This document shows positions 59,068-64,000 of a stretch of 64,000 bases of DNA, in pieces. Under the pieces are notes generated by a model that was given only the letters and a program-made list of their open reading frames with translations, had not been told where the DNA came from and ran no database searches. A program made the position numbers and the translations under genes. Every line of letters starts with the position of its first letter. Position 1 is the stretch's first letter. The stretch lies in the NCBI RefSeq assembly GCF_017303215.1, contig NZ_JAEMWU010000001.1:2294001-2358000 (forward strand), in the 5' to 3' direction. This stretch comes from Microbacterium esteraromaticum. GTDB lineage: Bacteria; Actinomycetota; Actinomycetes; Actinomycetales; Microbacteriaceae.

Positions 59068-59541
59068 TCAGGAGTCGAACGAGGCGGAGTCCGCCTGTGC
59101 GATCCCACCCTGCCCCGACACCGAGATGTTCTCGGGCGACAGCAGGAATACCTTGCTCGTGACGCGTTCGATGCGTCCGTACAGCCCGATCGACAGACCA
59201 CTGGCGAAGTCGATCAGGCGGCGCGCGTCGGCATCGCTCATCTGCGAGAGGTTGATGATGACCGGCACGCCGTCACGGAAGTTCTCGGCGATGAGCTGTG
59301 CATCGCGGTACTGCTTGGGGTGCACGGTGAGGATCTCGTTGACCGCACCGCCGGCAGGCTGGCGCACCGCGGTCGGACGCCGCAGCGGAGTGACCGGGGC
59401 CGGCGCCTGCTCCTCGTGGTCGCGCTCGCGCTCACGTTCGCGCGTGGCGCGGGCGGGTGCTGGCGCACTCTCCTCTTCGTAGACCCCTTCCTCGTCGGCG
59501 AGGCCGAGATACACCATGGTCTTCTTCAGTGGGTTACCCAT
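59068..59541 (-). CDS. sepF: Cell division protein SepF
   Basis: A 157-aa protein that anchors FtsZ to the membrane, important where ftsA is absent as in actinobacteria. A short amphipathic N-terminus ([14 protein letters not shown]) is the membrane anchor, then an Arg/Glu-rich linker (about 25-55), then the compact SepF core (about 70-150: [40 protein letters not shown]). It lies between yggS and yggT, as in relatives. Confidence 0.95.
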   Translation of the reverse strand: MGNPLKKTMVYLGLADEEGVYEEESAPAPARATRERERERDHEEQAPAPVTPLRRPTAVRQPAGGAVNEILTVHPKQYRDAQLIAENFRDGVPVIINLSQMSDADARRLIDFASGLSIGLYGRIERVTSKVFLLSPENISVSGQGGIAQADSASFDS

Positions 59542-59585
59542 CGTGTCCTCCGGTTCGAACGATGCGGGCTGGTCTGGCCTTCAGG

Positions 59586-60263
59586 CTAACCCCGGTCGGG
59601 GCGCGGCCCGGTGATTGCGGAACCGATCCGCAGGTGTGTCGCACCCGCGTTGATCGCCTCGACGAAGTCACCGGTCATGCCCGCCGAGATCCAGGTGGCC
59701 TCGGGGGCGAGCCGCTGGATGCCGTCTGCGACGTCACGCAGGCGCGCGAACGCCGCTGCGGGATCCTCATCAAGTGGCGCTACGGCCATCACTCCACGCA
59801 GTCGCAACGAGTCGAGACCGAGCACGTGCTCGGTGAGGCGCTCGGCGTCGGCGACTGTGGTGCCGCCCCGACCGGCATCGTGCGTCAGGTTGACCTGCAC
59901 CAGCACGTCGAGCCGTGACTCATCGTCCGCAGCTCGGTGCAGACTGTCCGCGAGGCGGGTGCGATCGACGGAGTGCACGACGTCGGATGCCCGGCGAATT
60001 GCAGCTGCCTTGTTCGTCTGGGCCTGACCGATGAAGTGCCAGCGCAGGTCGAGATCGTCGAGTTCCGCGCGTTTCGCCGTGAGCTCCTGCTGACGGTTCT
60101 CGCCGACGTCCGCAACACCGAGCGCGTGCAGTTCACGCACCAGTGAGGCGGGGTGGAACTTGGTCACGACGATGCGGGTGATCTCCCCCGGGTCACGTCC
60201 TGCGCGGCGCGCGGCGTCGGCGATGCGATCGTCGATCGCCGACAACCGCGCTGCAAGCGTCAC
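59586..60263 (-). CDS. YggS/PROSC-type PLP-binding protein
   Basis: A 225-aa single-domain PLP homeostasis protein, a TIM barrel without known enzyme activity. The PLP lysine is K35 in VTKFHP, and GENRQQE and [11 protein letters not shown] are the diagnostic blocks (many homologues have GQLQ). The start is GTG at 60263, overlapping the ftsZ stop (GTGA) by 4 nt, so it is coupled to ftsZ. The pgeF/ylmD gene often present between them is missing. Confidence 0.92.
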   Translation of the reverse strand: MTLAARLSAIDDRIADAARRAGRDPGEITRIVVTKFHPASLVRELHALGVADVGENRQQELTAKRAELDDLDLRWHFIGQAQTNKAAAIRRASDVVHSVDRTRLADSLHRAADDESRLDVLVQVNLTHDAGRGGTTVADAERLTEHVLGLDSLRLRGVMAVAPLDEDPAAAFARLRDVADGIQRLAPEATWISAGMTGDFVEAINAGATHLRIGSAITGPRPDRG

Positions 60264-61405
60264 TTCAGGAACTCGGGAATGTCGATGTCGTCGTCACTGA
60301 ACGCCGGCTCCAGGCTCGGCGCCACCGCGGCGGGCCCAGCGGGGGCCGCAGGCTTGGGCGCCTCGGACTCGACTTCCTGCTTCTGCTCGACCTCGACGTC
60401 CGGCACGGGAGCGGCCGTCGAGCGCTCGACGATCATCGGCTCCAGACGGGGCGACGGGGCGCCACCATCGAACCCGGCGGCAATCACGGTGACACGCACC
60501 TCGTCGCCGAGAGTGTCATCGATGACGGTTCCGAAGATGATGTTCGCTTCGGGGTGCGCCGCTTCCTTGACGAGGTCTGCCGCATCGTGGATCTCGAAGA
60601 TGCCGAGGTTCGATCCACCCTGGATCGACAGGAGCACACCATGGGCACCTTCGATCGAGGCCTCGAGCAAGGGCGACTCGACGGCAAGCTCTGCTGCCTT
60701 GATCGCCCGGTCCGCGCCCCGCGCGGAACCGATGCCCATCAAGGCAGAGCCCGCTCCCTGCATGACGGACTTGACGTCCGCGAAGTCGAGGTTGATGAGT
60801 CCGGGGGTGGTGATCAGGTCGGTGATGCCCTGCACACCGGCCAGGAGCACCTGGTCGGCGGTCGCGAACGCCTCGATCATCGAGATGCCGCGGTCGCTGA
60901 TCTCCAGAAGTCGGTCGTTGGGAACGACGATGAGAGTGTCGACCTCTTCTTTGAGCTTGGCCACACCCTGCTCGGCCTGGCTCTGGCGTCGACGGCCTTC
61001 GAAGGAGAACGGCTTGGTGACCACACCGATCGTGAGTGCGCCGATCGACTTGGCGATGCGCGCGACGACAGGTGCGCCGCCGGTGCCCGTGCCTCCGCCC
61101 TCACCCGCGGTGACGAAGACCATGTCGGCACCGGTGAGCGCCTGCTCGATCTCTTCGGCGTGATCCTCGGCTGCGCGCCGGCCGACCTCGGGGTCTGCTC
61201 CCGCGCCCAGGCCACGGGTGAGTTCGCGTCCGACGTCGAGCTTGATGTCGGCGTCGCTCATCAGCAACGCCTGCGCATCGGTGTTCACGGCGATGAACTC
61301 CACACCGCGGAGTCCGAGTTCGATCATCCGGTTGACGGCATTGACGCCGCCACCGCCGACGCCGACGACCTTGATCACGGCGAGGTAGTTCTGGTTCTGG
61401 CTCAT
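60260..61405 (-). CDS. ftsZ: Cell division protein FtsZ
   Basis: A 381-aa tubulin-like GTPase that forms the Z-ring. The GTP signature [10 protein letters not shown] is at 101-110, the T7 synergy loop near 205 ([10 protein letters not shown]), and the conserved C-terminal tail [11 protein letters not shown] at 371-381 binds SepF. A Pro/Glu linker (about 318-370) precedes it. ATG at 61405. The 157-bp spacer before it holds an imperfect inverted repeat. Next upstream is ftsQ, and yggS overlaps downstream. Confidence 0.98.
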   Translation of the reverse strand: MSQNQNYLAVIKVVGVGGGGVNAVNRMIELGLRGVEFIAVNTDAQALLMSDADIKLDVGRELTRGLGAGADPEVGRRAAEDHAEEIEQALTGADMVFVTAGEGGGTGTGGAPVVARIAKSIGALTIGVVTKPFSFEGRRRQSQAEQGVAKLKEEVDTLIVVPNDRLLEISDRGISMIEAFATADQVLLAGVQGITDLITTPGLINLDFADVKSVMQGAGSALMGIGSARGADRAIKAAELAVESPLLEASIEGAHGVLLSIQGGSNLGIFEIHDAADLVKEAAHPEANIIFGTVIDDTLGDEVRVTVIAAGFDGGAPSPRLEPMIVERSTAAPVPDVEVEQKQEVESEAPKPAAPAGPAAVAPSLEPAFSDDDIDIPEFLK

Positions 61406-61444
61406 GGCCGGCCTCCGATATTCGAGCCTGACGTGGGACTAACC

Positions 61445-61467
61445 TTAAACCTCAACAAGAGGGTTAA
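61445..61467. promoter_or_regulatory. A/T-rich inverted repeat upstream of ftsZ
   Basis: TTAAACCTC (61445-61453) and GAGGGTTAA (61459-61467), matching in 8 of 9 positions, with spacer AACAA. It lies 40-62 bp upstream of the ftsZ ATG, where a promoter or operator is expected, and is A/T-rich in a GC-rich region. No regulator is assigned. Confidence 0.45.
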
Positions 61468-61562
61468 ACTGTTTCCCGGTATTGCGTTCTCGACTTCGAC
61501 GGTATGCGCAAGCCACGCACGCGCGCGCAACGACACGGCGTGTCGCCGGGATCGCCGGCGGC

Positions 61563-62576
61563 TCATCCCGCGACGGGCACCGTAGGCGATGAGACGTCGA
61601 ACGTACGGGCGTCCGGGGCGGCCTCGATCAGGCTCACCAGCACCTCTGCCTTGCGCACCGAGTCCCCCTCGCCACCCCAGATGACGGTCTTGCCGTCACT
61701 CGTGCTGAAGCTGACGTCGTCGCCCGAGGAAGCCCGCACCTCGGTGACGGTTTCGCGCAGATCCGCGGGCAGCGATCGCATCACCAGTCCCGCGCTGCGA
61801 AACGCGGCAGATTCGATGCCTCCCGCAACTTCCAGCCGCGGCTGTCCCTTCGGCCGCTTGGGGGTGGTCGCGAGGACGACACCGGCCGCGTCGAGCAGCG
61901 AGTACCCGGCATCCGACTTCACGACGCCGATCGGCGTGCGTTCGACGATGCGCACCAGCAGCTCGTGAGGGGGCCGCGCCTCCAGCGCATACGTCTCGAT
62001 GATGGGGAACTCCGTCAACGCCGACTTCACCTCGGCGCCGTCCACCAGTGCCAGCGGCACACCGAGCTGCCCCTGCAACGCCTGCTGAACCTCGGTCGGA
62101 TCCACCGCCTCAGCACCGACCACCGTGATCTCGCGCACCGCGAACAACGGACTGTAGGCGGCGACCACGCTGCCGAGCACGAGCGCTGCGACGGCACCGA
62201 GCGAAGCCCACCAGACGATACGACGTCGACGGGATCGTTGCGTGAACCGCCGGATCTCAGCACGCAGCGCCTTGCGCCGGGCACGGGCCGCGCGCCACAC
62301 CTCGGTGCTGCGCACCTCAGCATCCGTCGACTCGCTCTCCTCACGTCCGTCAGCGACGGACTCTTCAGCGGCGGGCCTACTGGCGACAGGCTCGATCACC
62401 TCGGTGATCGAGTTCTCATCCGGGGCGTGCGGTGCCTCCGCAACCGCGGAGCCCTCGTTGCGTCCGCGCCGGGCGCGAGCGGGCCGGGTAGCATCCTCAC
62501 GCGTGTCGGCGCCGTCCTCGGAGCGGTCCCGCCCAGGCTCGTCCGCCGACGCCGGGAGCGGTGCCGGGCGTCGCAT
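61563..62576 (-). CDS. ftsQ: Cell division protein FtsQ/DivIB
   Basis: A 337-aa single-pass divisome protein. A long charged cytoplasmic N-terminus (1-118, rich in Arg/Glu/Ala) precedes the membrane helix (about 120-141), then POTRA (about 144-215: SPLFAVREITVVGAEAVDP) and the FtsQ beta domain. ATG at 62576 is chosen because it follows the murC stop by one base; a longer open frame runs into murC. It is coupled to murC. The extracytoplasmic part lacks odd features. Confidence 0.94.
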   Translation of the reverse strand: MRRPAPLPASADEPGRDRSEDGADTREDATRPARARRGRNEGSAVAEAPHAPDENSITEVIEPVASRPAAEESVADGREESESTDAEVRSTEVWRAARARRKALRAEIRRFTQRSRRRRIVWWASLGAVAALVLGSVVAAYSPLFAVREITVVGAEAVDPTEVQQALQGQLGVPLALVDGAEVKSALTEFPIIETYALEARPPHELLVRIVERTPIGVVKSDAGYSLLDAAGVVLATTPKRPKGQPRLEVAGGIESAAFRSAGLVMRSLPADLRETVTEVRASSGDDVSFSTSDGKTVIWGGEGDSVRKAEVLVSLIEAAPDARTFDVSSPTVPVAG

Positions 62577-62577
62577 A

Positions 62578-63978
62578 TCAGGCCTCGGGGATGCGCCGAA
62601 GTGCGTCGAGCACCTGCGGGATGATCTGGTAGACGTTGCCGCAGCCGAGTGTGACGACGTAGTCGCCATCGCGGGCGACCTGCGCCGTGTAGTCGGCGGC
62701 GGCCTGCCACTCGGGCACGTAGTGCACGTGCGACGGGTCGGTGAACGCGCCGCTGACCAGCTCACCCGTCACGCCGGGGACCGGGTCTTCACGCGCACCG
62801 TACACATCGAGCATCACCGTGTGGTCGGCAAGCTCCTCCAGCACCTCGGCGAACTCGCGGTACATGTGCTGCGTGCGCGAATACGTGTGCGGCTGCTGGA
62901 TCGCGATCACCCGGCCGGCGCCGGCGACGCCGCGCATGGCCTCGAGCGCCGCGCGAACCTCGGTCGGGTGGTGCGAGTAATCGTCGTAGACGTGCACGCC
63001 GCGCGCCTCGCCATGCAGCTCGAGCCGACGGACGGTGCCGGCGAACCCTTCGACAGCGCGCACGGCGTCGGGCAGTGCGTAGCCCAGCGTGATCAGAACG
63101 GCAACGACACCGGCGGCGTTGATCGCATTGTGCACACCGGGTACAGCCAGCTGCATGCGCGCCGACGCGTCCGCGTGGCTCAACGTGGCAGAGACACCGC
63201 CGGCGGTCTCGATGTCGCTCACGCGCACATCGGCATCCGCGGCCTGACCGAAGGTCACGACATGCGGATGCCCGAGACCGGCGCGCACGCGTTGCGCACC
63301 GGGGTCGTCGCTGGAGATGACGACGGCCTCACGGGCCTCGTCGCCGAAGCGGACGAAGGCATCGTAGAACGCGTCCTCCGAGGCGAAGAAGTCGAGGTGG
63401 TCGGGGTCGACGTTCGTGATCAACGCGATCGAGGTGTCGTACAGCAGGAACGTGCCATCGGACTCGTCGGCCTCGATCACGAACAGCTCGTCGGTTCCTG
63501 AGGCGCTCGACGCGCCCAGCTGCTCGATCACTCCGCCGTTGACAAAGCTCGGGTCCGCATCCAGCGCCTGCAGAGCCGTCACCAACATCCCGGTCGAACT
63601 CGTCTTGCCGTGCGCGCCGGCGACCGAGACCAGTCGACTGCCGCCGATCAACCAGAACAGCGCCTGCGACCGGTGGATGACGTGCAGTCCGCGTTCCTTG
63701 GCCGTGACGAACTCCGGGTTCTCGGGCCAGATCGCTCCCGTGTGGATGATCGTGTCGGCGTCGCCGAGGTGCGCTGCGTCGTGTCCGACATGCACGGTGG
63801 CCCCCGCCGCGGCCAGCGCGCGCAGGTTGTCGCTGTCGGCGCGGTCGGAGCCGGACACGCGGATGCCCGCATCGAGGAACATCCGGGCGAGGCCGCTCAT
63901 GCCCGAGCCACCGATGCCGATGAAGTGGGCGGAGGTGATCGTCTCGGGGATGGGAAGAGAAAGGTCAGGTCTGATCAT
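62578..63978 (-). CDS. murC: UDP-N-acetylmuramate-L-alanine ligase
   Basis: A 466-aa enzyme adding L-Ala to UDP-MurNAc in peptidoglycan synthesis. The N-terminal Rossmann motif GIGGSGMSG (21-29), ATP loop GAHGKTSST (121-129) and central [13 protein letters not shown] (Mur ligase signature) are present. ATG at 63978. The stop leaves a single base before ftsQ. The remaining 22 bases to the window edge contain an in-frame-ambiguous stop that may end murG, which is not assignable here. Confidence 0.97.
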   Translation of the reverse strand: MIRPDLSLPIPETITSAHFIGIGGSGMSGLARMFLDAGIRVSGSDRADSDNLRALAAAGATVHVGHDAAHLGDADTIIHTGAIWPENPEFVTAKERGLHVIHRSQALFWLIGGSRLVSVAGAHGKTSSTGMLVTALQALDADPSFVNGGVIEQLGASSASGTDELFVIEADESDGTFLLYDTSIALITNVDPDHLDFFASEDAFYDAFVRFGDEAREAVVISSDDPGAQRVRAGLGHPHVVTFGQAADADVRVSDIETAGGVSATLSHADASARMQLAVPGVHNAINAAGVVAVLITLGYALPDAVRAVEGFAGTVRRLELHGEARGVHVYDDYSHHPTEVRAALEAMRGVAGAGRVIAIQQPHTYSRTQHMYREFAEVLEELADHTVMLDVYGAREDPVPGVTGELVSGAFTDPSHVHYVPEWQAAADYTAQVARDGDYVVTLGCGNVYQIIPQVLDALRRIPEA

Positions 63979-64000
63979 GGCGTCCTCAGTCTACTTTTGC

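Overview
This window looks like a chromosomal segment of a high-GC Gram-positive actinobacterium, most likely a Microbacterium-type member of the Microbacteriaceae. The evidence is the high GC content, frequent GTG/TTG starts, RbpA, WhiA, Wag31/DivIVA and SepF, the ClpP1-ClpP2 pair, the actinobacterial cytochrome bcc-aa3 genes (qcrCAB, ctaCDEF), and a division cluster without ftsA. It is almost entirely core genome. No phage, insertion sequence or CRISPR array was seen.

Layout. Bases 1-2517 hold threonine catabolism (kbl, partial, and tdh) with a divergent LysR regulator. Bases 2518-4003 hold a two-gene DUF4956/VTC (polyphosphate-polymerase-like) operon preceded by seven TCA(T/C) direct repeats, mostly 11 bp apart. 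Next come an M3 metallopeptidase and, across a repeat-rich spacer, peptidase E translationally coupled to clpX, then a lipoprotein. Bases 8984-13222 are a deoxyribose-type operon (SorC regulator, deoC, ALDH, truncated ALDH). Bases 13391-16805 hold clpP2, clpP1, a TPR protein, trigger factor and tRNA-Pro. After tRNA-Gly, bases 17111-20821 carry rbpA, secG and the glycolytic gap-pgk-tpiA genes, followed by sodA and whiA. Bases 22771-31357 hold rapZ, uvrC, uvrA and uvrB, interrupted by a MarR/OhrR-like repressor and a divergent 80-residue Cys-rich protein. Then come coaE, rpsA, a 5'-3' exonuclease, an HhH-PHP protein and a solitary trpD.

Bases 37013-45723 encode most of the aerobic respiratory supercomplex: ctaE-qcrC-qcrA-qcrB on + and ctaC-ctaD-ctaF on -. 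Between them lies a frameshifted beta-propeller-like pseudogene bracketed by two related terminator hairpins. Bases 45813-52362 hold erpA, an M20 dipeptidase, a DUF3043 protein, pyrD, nrdR, hisD and an unknown membrane protein. Bases 52459-63978 hold dnaE, a Nudix hydrolase and the distal division/cell-wall cluster in transcription order murC-ftsQ-ftsZ-yggS-sepF-yggT-divIVA-lspA-rluD.

The most interesting non-textbook signals are the PHO-box-like repeat array before the VTC operon, the MarR operator overlapping a predicted leaderless promoter inside the uvr cluster, the non-catalytic ALDH paired with a full ALDH, the HhH-PHP protein lacking a polymerase domain, the decayed gene between twin terminators, and palindromes before ctaE and ftsZ. 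All functional statements are from reading the sequence; no database search was run.
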